A stretch of DNA of 64,000 nucleotides from Thiocapsa imhoffii (GCF_016583985.1 NZ_NRSD01000005.1:178176-242175), one strand, 5' to 3'; shown: positions 1-8,310, counted from the stretch's first letter. Made by a program: numbers and translations. Notes: generated by a model not told the origin, from the sequence alone.

Positions 1-1
1 T

Positions 2-196
2 TCATGAGTGCCTTGCCCCCTGCAACTCGACATCGGGCGCATCCTCCCCGGCCACCAATGGCTTGCCGTCTTGCCAGGTCACAGCGTACTGACCCAGACG
101 CCGCTTTTTCTCCAGCGCCTTGGTGACGGCTCGGTGAAGCGCATCCAATTGCCTTTGCCCCTCAGCGGATGGAATCGTCCTTCGTGAGGCGTTCAT
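2..196 (-). CDS. Small protein coupled to the zeta-like kinase
   Basis: A 64-residue protein whose ATG overlaps the stop of the upstream P-loop kinase by 4 bases (ATGA), so it is probably co-translated with it. It is charged in the first half (a helical stretch around [16 protein letters not shown]) and then has a short strand-like segment ([15 protein letters not shown]). Short proteins of this shape (helix, then a WRDG-type strand) are common beside zeta-type kinases, so it may be the partner or antitoxin, but that is inference. No family could be assigned. The stop lies at positions 2-4, so the gene is complete although it touches the window edge. Confidence 0.6.
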   Translation of the reverse strand: MNASRRTIPSAEGQRQLDALHRAVTKALEKKRRLGQYAVTWQDGKPLVAGEDAPDVELQGARHS

Positions 197-774
197 CGTT
201 CGGCCTCTTCAATCAGAAGCTGATAATAGACTTGGTGCAAGATATCGCGGTTTTCTTCACATTGCTCAAAAACCAGCACCGGACTTTCCCCATCGTTCAT
301 GAAACAGGTGCAGCGATCGACCTGATGGCTGAAATCATCGAGCAGGTGGCGCAGGCTACGGGGAAAGCGCCGCTCGATATCCGCCAGCGGGATGGCATGC
401 CCGCCATGCGCCACTCGCTCGGCGACCCGTAGTTTCGACATTTCGGCGCTGGGCAGCGCCAGATAGATCAACTCGACGCACCAGTCGTCGCGGCGCAACC
501 TCTCAACCAGCCGCAAATAGCTGCGTCCTGCCAGGGTGGTTTCGAAGGCAAAGTCTTCGCGTTTCCTGATTCGCTCCTCGATCGCGCGCAGGAAAATCCG
601 ACTGGCGGCGAGCAATTCCCGCTCCGGGGCGAGCGGCGCAAGTCCGGCGGCAATCAGGTCGGCGTTGATGAAATGGGAGCAGCCCGCGACCCTGGGCAGG
701 TATTCCAGCGCGAAGGTGGTTTTGCCCGTGCCATTGGGGCCGGCGATGATCCAGCAATTGGGCCTCACTGCCAC
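193..774 (-). CDS. Zeta-toxin-like P-loop ATPase/kinase (COG4185 type)
   Basis: 193 residues starting at GTG 774. The N-terminus carries a Walker A motif GPNGTGKTT (about residues 12-20), followed by [11 protein letters not shown] and FAFETTLAG, the arrangement seen in the zeta toxin/UDP-N-acetylglucosamine kinase-like family. Members phosphorylate small molecules such as nucleotide sugars, and many act as toxins. The gene follows ptuB after an 18-codon mini-ORF and overlaps the next small gene by ATGA. It is therefore the second-to-last cistron of the defence operon, which suggests a growth-arrest effector or a TA pair. Substrate and toxicity are inferred, not seen. Confidence 0.75.
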   Translation of the reverse strand: MAVRPNCWIIAGPNGTGKTTFALEYLPRVAGCSHFINADLIAAGLAPLAPERELLAASRIFLRAIEERIRKREDFAFETTLAGRSYLRLVERLRRDDWCVELIYLALPSAEMSKLRVAERVAHGGHAIPLADIERRFPRSLRHLLDDFSHQVDRCTCFMNDGESPVLVFEQCEENRDILHQVYYQLLIEEAER

Positions 775-821
775 ATCTCTTCGATGGCGGTTTCGAAAGC
801 GGCTACGCTGGTGCGCTTCAT
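765..821 (-). CDS. 18-codon relay mini-ORF between ptuB and the kinase gene
   Basis: Reads [18 protein letters not shown] and stops. Its ATG (819-821) overlaps the ptuB TGA (818-820) as ATGA, and its own stop (765-767) lies 10 bases inside the GTG start of the kinase gene. It fills what would otherwise be a 43-base gap in a chain of coupled genes, so it may keep ribosomes moving from ptuB to the kinase. It could also be chance, since a reading frame this short cannot be told from noise by sequence alone. Confidence 0.3.
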   Translation of the reverse strand: MKRTSVAAFETAIEEMWQ

Positions 822-1447
822 ACGGCAGCCCTCGCTTGCTTTTTTCGTAGCCAATAGACGATCACCTGTGCGAACTCCGGCAGCTCGCCGGGTTGGCTGC
901 CGTCCCATTTGGGTAGCTCGCGCGCCGGATCGACGCGGCGGCCGTCCTGCAAGCGTTGCTGAAATGCTGTGAGCACGGCCTTGCGATTGCTGATCAGACG
1001 CGGAAGATTAAGGTTGAGCACCGTGTTAAGGGCCTCGTCCATGTCCGCGTCATCCGCCTTGATCGTGCCGTCACCCAGAAAGCGGATCTGCCGTTCGATG
1101 GGGTGGGCGGGGTCGCACACGCTGAAGCACAGGACATTGTTGCCCTTGCGGGTATCGCAATGCTGCTCCCGTTCGGGCCGGCCGCGGCCGCCCAGGCAGG
1201 CACCATGGAGATTTCCGAAATCAAGCTGCCGCCCGGGGTGGTCGGCCTGGCATTGCCAGTGTTCTATCTTCATGCCCTCGGGTGTGGCCCGGATGCGTGA
1301 CTGGCAGTAGCAGCACAGCCCGCGCTGCTCGGCCACCAACGCCTGCCGCAAGGCGGCCTTGTCGGCGTAGTTGTCGTAATCGGCATGCGGCTGCTGGCGA
1401 TGCTGGGTCAAGCTGGCCGGCTCCGGCCCCTTTTGGATGGTCCGCAT
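818..1447 (-). CDS. ptuB: Septu effector HNH endonuclease PtuB (TIGR02646 type)
   Basis: 209 residues beginning exactly one base after the ptuA stop. It has the layout of the retron/Septu HNH family: an N-terminal M.TI.KG..P segment, a Zn-type cluster CCYCQSRI (about residues 45-52), the KIEHWQCQ histidine motif (about 59-66), [13 protein letters not shown], and a second Cys/His group ([10 protein letters not shown]). PtuB is the nuclease that PtuA controls in Septu phage defence and in retron Ec78. No reverse transcriptase is present here, so this is plain Septu carried in a type I R-M operon. Confidence 0.85.
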   Translation of the reverse strand: MRTIQKGPEPASLTQHRQQPHADYDNYADKAALRQALVAEQRGLCCYCQSRIRATPEGMKIEHWQCQADHPGRQLDFGNLHGACLGGRGRPEREQHCDTRKGNNVLCFSVCDPAHPIERQIRFLGDGTIKADDADMDEALNTVLNLNLPRLISNRKAVLTAFQQRLQDGRRVDPARELPKWDGSQPGELPEFAQVIVYWLRKKQARAAV

Positions 1448-2761
1448 CTACTCGTTGCCCTCCAGGAAACGAATCAAGGCACTGGCCCGGGTCAACTCGG
1501 GCTCGTCTTCGCCCAGTTTGCGTTCGAGATCTGCAATTGCGGCACGGGCATCGTTGAAGCGCTCCTGATCGATCAGCTCGAAGAGGGCCTTTAGCTCACA
1601 GTCCACCTCACGGTTGCGCACCGGCGCGCCCATCAACTCCTGCAGGATGCGGTTGGCATCCATGCCATAGGCCTCGGTGGGCAGGGTCACGCCCACCTTG
1701 CCATCCACGAATTCGAGGAAGCGCACGCAGCGTGCCGGCACCTCGCCCAGCACCAGCGGCGAATGGGTGGTCACTACGAACTGAGAGGCCTTGAAGATGT
1801 CGCGCAGCCGTTGCAGGACATCGCGCTGCCACTTGGGATGCAGGTGCAGCTCGATCTCGTCGATCAAGACCAGCGCCACGCTCTCGGCAATCGGGTCGTC
1901 GCTGTCCGGGTTGGCGATGGCCAGGCGCCGGGTGAGGTCGAACACCAGGGCCAGCAGGCCGCGTTCGCCATCGGATAGTTGGTGCAGGTAAAACGGCTGG
2001 CCGCGCTTGTCCACCACGAAGCCGAGTCGCGGTTGTTCCTGGATGCGCAGGTTGCCGAACTCGGGCAGCAGCTCACCCACCACGGCACGCAGCGCGTCCA
2101 GCACCTTAAGGCGGCGTGGTTCGTTGGCAGCGCCCAACTTCTCCTGGGTGCGGAACCAGTGCATGAACTCGCGCAGCTCCACCTCGCGGTCATGCAGGGC
2201 ACGGCCGTAGGCGATGGACGGGTTGAAGGGCTTGGCTTCAGGCAGGCTGCGCGGTTGGCCGGGCAACTGGCGCTTGGGCGAGAAATACACCGCCAGTGGC
2301 GGATGGGCAGCGTTCTTCAGGCTCGCCAGCGCAACGCGGGTTTCCTTGATGCCGGCATCCGGTTCGCCAGTCAGCGTGCGGCCGCTCAGCGCGTGGGCGA
2401 AATCGGTGTCGCCGGTGGCAGCTTCGGCCTGCCGCAGCAGCATGAAGCGGTCGCCCTTGTCGTCCGCCGCGCGCAAGCGCTGCACCCCGACGTTGATAAG
2501 CTGGCCATCGATCTGGATGCGGGCGGACACCTCTAGCGAGGCCTTGTCGCTGTGGATGTCGTCATCGGTGAAGTACAGCGGCGCCGAGCGCGAAGGCGTG
2601 AACTCCGGCAACGCCCGCGACAGCAATACCGCCAGCGCGTGCAGCACCGTGGACTTGCCCACGCCGTTGACGCCGGCGATCAGTGTCACATCCGGCTCGA
2701 AGGCGATGTCGAGCTGCTCGAAGCCGCCACAGTGCGCGAGGGAGAGGGTTTCCAGTTTCAT
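1448..2761 (-). CDS. ptuA: Septu ATPase PtuA (AAA/SMC-like, OLD-family related)
   Basis: 437 residues. Walker A is GVNGVGKST (about residues 30-38), the ABC-type signature is LSDGERG (about 265), Walker B is VLIDEIELHLHP (about 300-311), followed by TTHSPL switch residues. The C-terminal 60 residues form a charged helical segment as in PtuA proteins. PtuA oligomers bind PtuB and license its nuclease activity on phage infection (family knowledge). The start overlaps the hsdS stop by ATGA and the stop abuts the ptuB ATG, so expression follows the restriction-modification genes. Confidence 0.85.
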   Translation of the reverse strand: MKLETLSLAHCGGFEQLDIAFEPDVTLIAGVNGVGKSTVLHALAVLLSRALPEFTPSRSAPLYFTDDDIHSDKASLEVSARIQIDGQLINVGVQRLRAADDKGDRFMLLRQAEAATGDTDFAHALSGRTLTGEPDAGIKETRVALASLKNAAHPPLAVYFSPKRQLPGQPRSLPEAKPFNPSIAYGRALHDREVELREFMHWFRTQEKLGAANEPRRLKVLDALRAVVGELLPEFGNLRIQEQPRLGFVVDKRGQPFYLHQLSDGERGLLALVFDLTRRLAIANPDSDDPIAESVALVLIDEIELHLHPKWQRDVLQRLRDIFKASQFVVTTHSPLVLGEVPARCVRFLEFVDGKVGVTLPTEAYGMDANRILQELMGAPVRNREVDCELKALFELIDQERFNDARAAIADLERKLGEDEPELTRASALIRFLEGNE

Positions 2762-4026
2762 CCGGGCATCTCCTCCAGCGGGATCTGGCCGGTGACAGCG
2801 GCCGAGATAAGCGCTGCGCGGCGCTCCTTCAGCAGATTGATGGAGCTTCTGATGTGTTCGCGGACTGGAGTCGAAGTCTCTGCGTCTCGCTTGAGGAATG
2901 TGACAATCTCCTCCTGCTCGGCCTTTGGCGGAAGAGGGATATGAATCTCGCCGTATCGCGTTGGGCTCAAATTGGCCTGACCGATGGCAGGAATCGCGTT
3001 CTTTCGGGCGAACTCTAGAAACAGTGACGCATTCAGTAGCGCGACCAAGTACTGCGGCACTGCGCGATGATTCGTACGAATACGAACCAGATAGGAAGCG
3101 AAGGTCAAAGGCTCTTCCGGGTCAAAATCCACAAGCCCGACTTTCGCGATCTGATCCAGACTGTTCGTTCGGTTGAAGAGCAGATCGTTTCGTCGGAGCA
3201 GCAAGTGGCCGTCGACCTCCGTGATCATGCCGGACTTCGAAACATCAACCCGACCATCGACGATGCAACTCATACGGAGAACTGCAATGTATCCTTCGTC
3301 CCTGATGCTCTCCGATAGGCCATAGTCCGATGAAGCCCAAACGCGCTTCAGTTGGCAGATCTCCCAATGCGTTGGAATCTCGTCCAGCCACTCCAAGCCG
3401 GAGGGTTTGAGCGGGGCGTTGGGGTCGAGGCCACGCGTGACGACACGGCTGATTAGGGCGGCGCGCTTTTCTTCCAGCAGAGCCAGCATGCGTTCCTTCT
3501 CGGCAATCAGCCCGTCGATGCGGGCGGTTTCGCGGTCGAGGTAGTTGGCGATGAGGCGCTGAGTTCCAACTTCCGGCAAGCTGACCTTGATGTCGCCGAG
3601 ATCGGATGCATTGATGGCCGGGTAGCTGACGCCAGTTGATCGGCTTTCGACCTCCCACAGGAATCGGTTCGCACGAAGGGCGTATTTGCAGAACCGGTGG
3701 TCAAGTACGTTCGATGGCCTGACGACTGCAAATCCCGTCGAGACGATCAGATTCTCTGGCGGACTTTCGACTGGCGCGATGGCTTGCAGGTAGGTGCGGA
3801 CGGTCGAGATGATGACGTCACCATCGCGCACGATGCGGCGGGCTCGGCTGGGTGCATCTTCGAAGCGATAGTTGACGATGTCGTGTACCCGCCCCTGAGA
3901 GTCAACATTGCCGATGTCGATGTAAGCCAGCTCGAAATCAGAATCGGTCGATTCTGAGAGCGCCTCGTCGTTAATCGTCGCAGCGTACTTCAGGCGCCGC
4001 GCAGCAAGCGAAGCGGTAGGTGTCAC
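2758..4026 (-). CDS. hsdS: Type I restriction-modification specificity subunit HsdS
   Basis: 422 residues with two target-recognition domains (about 10-160 and 215-370), each followed by a conserved helical spacer (the first around RLIANYLDRETARIDGLIAEKERML, the second near the C-terminus around EEIVTFLKRDAETSTPVREHI). HsdS chooses the bipartite DNA sequence methylated by HsdM. The start codon is GTG at 4026, overlapping the stop of the chimeric ORF upstream as GTGA, and the stop overlaps ptuA as ATGA. The partner hsdM lies 1.8 kb upstream, separated by two genes. Confidence 0.93.
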   Translation of the reverse strand: MTPTASLAARRLKYAATINDEALSESTDSDFELAYIDIGNVDSQGRVHDIVNYRFEDAPSRARRIVRDGDVIISTVRTYLQAIAPVESPPENLIVSTGFAVVRPSNVLDHRFCKYALRANRFLWEVESRSTGVSYPAINASDLGDIKVSLPEVGTQRLIANYLDRETARIDGLIAEKERMLALLEEKRAALISRVVTRGLDPNAPLKPSGLEWLDEIPTHWEICQLKRVWASSDYGLSESIRDEGYIAVLRMSCIVDGRVDVSKSGMITEVDGHLLLRRNDLLFNRTNSLDQIAKVGLVDFDPEEPLTFASYLVRIRTNHRAVPQYLVALLNASLFLEFARKNAIPAIGQANLSPTRYGEIHIPLPPKAEQEEIVTFLKRDAETSTPVREHIRSSINLLKERRAALISAAVTGQIPLEEMPG

Positions 4027-4166
4027 TCCGTCACCTCCCGCAGCAAGTCCAGAATCCGCTCCTCCACGCCAGCCAGTCCCGCATCGATCTCGTGCAGCGG
4101 GCGCGGCGGCTGGTATGGAAAGAACGCGCGGTTGAAATTGCTCTCGCAGTCAACCTTGCCGATGCC
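4023..4166. repeat. Direct repeat copy A (duplicate of hsdM 3' end)
   Basis: A 144-base stretch that aligns without gaps to 5836-5979. My hand count gives about 128 identical positions (89%). It lies immediately upstream of hsdS, where the hsdM end would be if the two genes were adjacent. Confidence 0.85.
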
Positions 4167-4373
4167 AACGTCGCGCTTGTCCGGCGTCGCGCAGTCGCGG
4201 CGATTCCCCATCGTGCAGAGCCGCTGTCCGGCAGGCCCTGCACGACGGCCAGTCAAGCAACGGTCAAGCAATGCGACCCGCCCAAGCGGCTGATATTCCG
4301 ACAAAACATTCGCAAGGAGTGTCGGATATTGCGATCCGATCAAGCATCGATCAAGCAACAAGGCCACGGTCAT
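4023..4373 (-). CDS. Chimeric relay ORF ending in a duplicated HsdM C-terminus
   Basis: 116 codons from an ATG that overlaps the stop of the AlbA_2 ATPase gene (ATGA at 4370-4373) to a stop that overlaps the hsdS GTG. The last ~48 residues copy the end of HsdM: both finish with YQPPRPLHEIDA then RILDLLREVTE. The first ~65 residues resemble nothing I recognise and are built partly from repeated DNA. It is most simply the scar of a cassette inserted between hsdM and hsdS that kept the original coupling junction. Whether the peptide has a function is unknown. Confidence 0.6.
   Translation of the reverse strand: MTVALLLDRCLIGSQYPTLLANVLSEYQPLGRVALLDRCLTGRRAGPAGQRLCTMGNRRDCATPDKRDVGIGKVDCESNFNRAFFPYQPPRPLHEIDAGLAGVEERILDLLREVTE
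4252..4271. repeat. Tandem-like 20-base repeat, copy 1
   Basis: Plus strand reads gtcaagcaacggtcaagcaa, itself two GTCAAGCAA units. A near-copy with T in place of some C/G positions lies at 4338-4358. The pair brackets an ~65-base segment inside the relay ORF. Confidence 0.6.
4338..4358. repeat. Tandem-like 20-base repeat, copy 2
   Basis: Plus strand reads gatcaagcatcgatcaagca then a, matching 4252-4271 with only a few changes. Between the copies is an imperfect inverted pair (CCGACA at about 4299 and TGTCGG at about 4320). Possible remnant of a recombination or mobile-element end. Confidence 0.5.
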
Positions 4374-5839
4374 CGTGCCCACCTCGGCAGGTATTTGCGA
4401 GCGCGGCTACCCACGGTGTCGTCGTGACAGCAGATCAACCCGGCCTCGATGCTGTCCTTGATGATGCGCGAGACCATGGAGCTGTTCTTTTCGTCGATAC
4501 CAAACCGCTCGCGCAGGGTGGTGTTGGTCATGTAGTCGCGCTGAACGTAGCGCAAGCAGGCGTGCAGGTAGCAGGCGCGGATGCGGTCCGCCTTGTCCAT
4601 ATCCCTGAATTCGCGGTGGGCGAACAGGACGGCACGTGTATGCTCATCTGTGATTTCGAAGATTGGCGCAGGGAGCTGGTAGAGCTCCGTCTGGAAAACT
4701 ACCTTGTCGACACCGCTGCCGCGCTCCTCGCAGACGCCAATACGGCGCATGAAGGAGGCCAGCGCCTCGTTGCGCGAACGCGGTAGGCTGTCGAGAAAGC
4801 GGTCGGTCTGCACCAGCGGCAGGCCGGGGTTGGTGATCTCCATGCGGTTACCGAAAATCTCCACCAAGGGACCGGTGCCAGCGAGGTGGAAATCCTGGTG
4901 GATTACGGCGTTGGCCACCAGCTCGCGGATGGCCAGTTCCGGGAACATGGGCACCTGTTTGCGCAGGGCCTGGCCAATGACTTCGTTGCTGGGTAACAAG
5001 TTGGTGACAAAACCGATCAGCCCTTCGAACCCTGCGGCGTAGCCCTTGCTTCCCTCCTGCTCGCGCACGGTTTCCACGCGGCTTTCGCCCTTGTAAAGCA
5101 CCACCCGAACCGCCTTGCGGGTGAGCGTTCGGAAATCGGCCAGCCGCTTTGCGAAGAGCACAGCCCCGAGGTTGGTGACGTTCCAGTTGCCGCCACTGCC
5201 CCGGGCAATCATGTCGTCGGTCGCAAGGGCCGCCAGAATTCCATCCCTGCCTTCTGGAAGAGGAAGGGAGAGCAGATCAAAATAGGCGGGATAATCGAGC
5301 AGTCGCAGCACTTCCTCGGCAGCGATGTTGTCGGCGGCGATCTCCTTCTCAAAAGGAGTGCGATCGAAAACCCGCCACAACTCACGCTCCTTTTCTGGAA
5401 ACTCTTTCAGTTTCTTCTTGTAGGAACCGATGCGGATGAATTCCGCCCCCTTGAACTGCACCGGATGCCGAAAGGCCGCCCCGATTTCCAGCAGGACGAC
5501 CGGATTGTCTTCGGCCTGAAATGTGTAAAAGCGAAAATTGATCTTGGGCGAGAGCAGACGCAGCAACCAGCTTTCCAGCTCCTCGTTGCCGACTTTGGCT
5601 GTCGTTGGGTCGAAAGTAGTACCGATGATATCGTGTGTCGTATCGTCGATGCCCCAGGCCAGCCAGGCGAGTACCTTGCCGGACAGCGCGGCGGCGTTGG
5701 CAAGAGCGGAGAGGTATTCCCCGATTCCCTCGGGATCCGCATTGTTATGTTTGAACTCGACCCACTCGGTTTCACGGGGCAGTTTGCGTAGCTCGGTCAA
5801 GATCCCGAGCAGCTCCTTTTCGGGGCGATCGATACTCAT
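4370..5839 (-). CDS. AlbA_2-domain ATP-binding protein inserted in the R-M operon
   Basis: 489 residues. The N-terminus has an AlbA_2 (schlafen-like, nucleic-acid-binding) domain with ETEWVEFKHN (about 23-32). A central GHKL-type ATPase domain shows IRELVANAVIHQDF and FGNRMEITNPG (about 300-340). The C-terminal ~90 residues look like a winged helix. This combination is usually labelled putative transcriptional regulator or RNA-binding protein and is frequently found between hsd genes. Its start overlaps the hsdM stop and its stop overlaps the relay ORF, both as ATGA. The exact role is unknown; an effector or regulator tied to the R-M system is inferred. Confidence 0.85.
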   Translation of the reverse strand: MSIDRPEKELLGILTELRKLPRETEWVEFKHNNADPEGIGEYLSALANAAALSGKVLAWLAWGIDDTTHDIIGTTFDPTTAKVGNEELESWLLRLLSPKINFRFYTFQAEDNPVVLLEIGAAFRHPVQFKGAEFIRIGSYKKKLKEFPEKERELWRVFDRTPFEKEIAADNIAAEEVLRLLDYPAYFDLLSLPLPEGRDGILAALATDDMIARGSGGNWNVTNLGAVLFAKRLADFRTLTRKAVRVVLYKGESRVETVREQEGSKGYAAGFEGLIGFVTNLLPSNEVIGQALRKQVPMFPELAIRELVANAVIHQDFHLAGTGPLVEIFGNRMEITNPGLPLVQTDRFLDSLPRSRNEALASFMRRIGVCEERGSGVDKVVFQTELYQLPAPIFEITDEHTRAVLFAHREFRDMDKADRIRACYLHACLRYVQRDYMTNTTLRERFGIDEKNSSMVSRIIKDSIEAGLICCHDDTVGSRARKYLPRWAR

Positions 5840-5979
5840 TCCGTCACTTCCCGCAGCAAGTCCAGAATCCGCTTCTCCACATCGGCCAGTTCCGCATCGA
5901 TCTCGTGCAGCGGGCGCGGCGGCTGGTACTGAAAGAACACCCGGTTGAAATTGATCTCGTAGCCGACTTTGCCGATGCC
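5836..5979. repeat. Direct repeat copy B (native hsdM 3' end)
   Basis: The 3' end of hsdM including its stop codon and the ATGA junction with the next gene. It is ~89% identical to 4023-4166 by hand count, ungapped over 144 bases. Confidence 0.85.
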
Positions 5980-7962
5980 GCCGTCCTGTTCGTCCCTCAT
6001 CTCGCGGTCGATCCAGGCATCGGTCACGTAGGGACGTACCTCGCGCAGCACGTAGCTGACGATGTCTTCCTTCAGCGGGATATTTTCGACATCCTTCAGC
6101 GCCGGGTCGGGTTCGTATTCCACGAGGGCTTTGACATCGGCATACAAGCCCAAGAGTGCATACAGTTCGCTCGATTCAACTGCGGGCAACGTCTGCTGCG
6201 GGAACCATTCAGAACTGACGGGAACGTCGCCCTTCTTGTGGCGCTTGGCAATGACCGGCGCAGCCTCTGGGTCCGTGGTGGTAAAACAGTCGCGGAAGAT
6301 CTTCTTCTGCGCCGAGCCCTTGGCGCCCTTGGCCCAACCTTCGATGTCCCCGGGCAGGTTCTTGAACACCTGCTGCACGGCACCCCAGGTCTGGTTCCAA
6401 TCCAGCAGCGGTTCGCTGTCCAGTTCGTCCTGCACAGCCTGCAAGGCATCGAACAGTTCCGGGCAGGTGTTGAGGAAACGCTCGCGGGCCTCCTCGGTGA
6501 TCTGAAAGCGCAGGCGCAGCGGACGCAACACGGTAACTCGGCGATAGCCGAAGTCGGTGTTGTCGAACACACGGCTAGTTTCGCTGTTCTCCATGGCACC
6601 ATGTTCACGCGTGACGCCGTCGAGGGCGGCTTGGTCGAGGTAACGGCGCTTGTCGCCCAGACTGCGCTTCATCGGCGTGTAGCGCTCGCGGGCGTCGATG
6701 AGCTGGATCTTGCCCTTGCGGTGCGGGCTCTTGCGGTTGGTCACCACCCAGATGAAGGTACCGATGCCGGTGTTGTAGAACATTTGCTCGGGCAGGGCGA
6801 CGATGGCTTCGAGCTGGTCGCGCTCGATGATCCAGCGGCGGATCTCGCTCTCGCCGCTGCCGGCGCCACCGGTGAACAGTGGCGAGCCGTTGAAGACGAT
6901 AGCGGTGCGCGAGCCGGGCTTGTCGCGGTCGCCAGCTTTATAGTCCTGGAACTTGCTCATCATGTAGAGCAGGAACAGCAGGGCGCCGTCGTTGATGCGC
7001 GGCAGCTTGCCGCTGTAGCCACGGAAGTTGGGCCAGCGGTCGATGACTTTCTTCTCCGCCTTCCAGTCCACGCCGAAGGGCGGGTTGGCCAGCAGGTAGT
7101 CGAAGCGGTGATCCGGGAACGGGTCGTCGGTGAGGGTGTTGCCCAGCACCACCTGGCCATCCTTGTGGCCCTTGATCAAGAGGTCGGAGGCGGCCACGGC
7201 GTAGGAGCGCGGGTTGTAGTCTTGCCCGAAGACCTTGACCGTGGCCTGTTCATTGTGGGCGCGAATCCAGTTCTGTGCCTCGGCCAGCATGCCGCCGGTG
7301 CCGCAGGCCGGGTCGCAGATGGTGACGATGACACCGGCCCGGGTGAGCACGCGGGTGTCGGGCTCCAGCAGCAGGTTGACCATGAGCTGGATGACTTCGC
7401 GCGGGGTGAAGTGATCGCCGGCCGTTTCGTTGGCGGCTTCGTTGAAGCGGCGGATCAGGTCTTCGAACACCAGACCCATGGTGATGTTGTCGACGCGCTT
7501 GGGGTGCAGGTCGATCTCGGCGAACTGGGCGACCACCTGGTACAGACGGTTCGACTCTTCGAGCTTCTCGATCTCCTTGTCGAACTCGAAGCGCTCGAAG
7601 ATCTTGCGGATGTTCTCGGAGAAGCCGTTGATGTAGTCGGCCAGGTGGCGGCCGATGTTGTCAGGGTCGCCCTTGAGCTTGTAGAAGTCGAGCTGGCTGT
7701 GGTTGTGGAAGCCCAGCGGCGTGCCGTCCTCGTCCTTGGCCAGGTTGTTGAGGATGACATCAATGTTGGGGATGCCCTTGCTGCTCAGCTCGGCATAGCG
7801 CTTGAGCACGGCTTCCTTGCTCGGCGCCAGCACGGCATCGAAGCGGCGCAGCACCGTGAGCGGCAGCATCACGCGTTCGTACTGCGGCGGGCGGTAGGGG
7901 CCGCGCAGCAGGTCGGCGACGGACCAGATGAAGTTGGCGAGTTGTTGAAAGCTGGCGCTCAT
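5836..7962 (-). CDS. hsdM: Type I restriction-modification N6-adenine methyltransferase HsdM
   Basis: 708 residues from ATG 7962. A further in-frame ATG at 8040 would add 26 residues of poor character, and an AGGA sits about 9 bases before 7962. The N-terminal helical domain (SASFQQLANFIWSVADLLRG) is followed by the SAM motif CDPACGTGGML (about 240) and the catalytic NPPFG motif (about 315). The protein is ~200 residues longer than minimal HsdM, with a C-terminal extension ending in LLREVTE. It methylates adenine with HsdS. It is the first gene of the coupled defence operon. Confidence 0.95.
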   Translation of the reverse strand: MSASFQQLANFIWSVADLLRGPYRPPQYERVMLPLTVLRRFDAVLAPSKEAVLKRYAELSSKGIPNIDVILNNLAKDEDGTPLGFHNHSQLDFYKLKGDPDNIGRHLADYINGFSENIRKIFERFEFDKEIEKLEESNRLYQVVAQFAEIDLHPKRVDNITMGLVFEDLIRRFNEAANETAGDHFTPREVIQLMVNLLLEPDTRVLTRAGVIVTICDPACGTGGMLAEAQNWIRAHNEQATVKVFGQDYNPRSYAVAASDLLIKGHKDGQVVLGNTLTDDPFPDHRFDYLLANPPFGVDWKAEKKVIDRWPNFRGYSGKLPRINDGALLFLLYMMSKFQDYKAGDRDKPGSRTAIVFNGSPLFTGGAGSGESEIRRWIIERDQLEAIVALPEQMFYNTGIGTFIWVVTNRKSPHRKGKIQLIDARERYTPMKRSLGDKRRYLDQAALDGVTREHGAMENSETSRVFDNTDFGYRRVTVLRPLRLRFQITEEARERFLNTCPELFDALQAVQDELDSEPLLDWNQTWGAVQQVFKNLPGDIEGWAKGAKGSAQKKIFRDCFTTTDPEAAPVIAKRHKKGDVPVSSEWFPQQTLPAVESSELYALLGLYADVKALVEYEPDPALKDVENIPLKEDIVSYVLREVRPYVTDAWIDREMRDEQDGGIGKVGYEINFNRVFFQYQPPRPLHEIDAELADVEKRILDLLREVTE

Positions 7963-8276
7963 GGGTGCGTCCTGGAATGCGAGAGATTCAGTTGTGCCGC
8001 TATCGACCCTGCCGTACCCGTGGTGATCGATATAAGGCATCGATTTGTCAGGTATGCCTGGGCGTATCGCCCATTTTCTATCGCCCGGCTATTGCCGATC
8101 GGGCGCAGGTTGTCCGATAGGGATTCCGGCAGCCTGCTTTGGCTCCGGCATCCGATTCGAGCCAAGCCGTAAACAGCATTAGGACAAAGAGTTACGCCGT
8201 TGTTTCTGGCGTTTGGCCCGGCGGTTTGGCGCAAGGTGGGCAGATAGGCCAGGGTTTGAGCCAAAGCCAGCCCGGC

Positions 8277-8304
8277 TTGACAAGCAGGCCATTCGGGATA
8301 CACT
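8277..8304 (+). promoter_or_regulatory. Putative sigma-70 promoter for a small RNA
   Basis: TTGACA at 8277-8282 and TACACT at 8299-8304 with 16-base spacing. It is the best promoter match in the 364-base gap between hsdM and the DUF3800 operon, and it points away from hsdM toward a terminator with no protein gene between. Confidence 0.5.
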
Positions 8305-8310
8305 CTGGCA

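Noticed and set aside
5905..8172. Very long open frame on the plus strand opposite hsdM (755 codons)
   Set aside because: It mirrors hsdM codon by codon in a GC-rich gene. HsdM has clear motifs and coupling, and the opposite frame has repetitive Val/Ala/Gly/Asp composition without domains.
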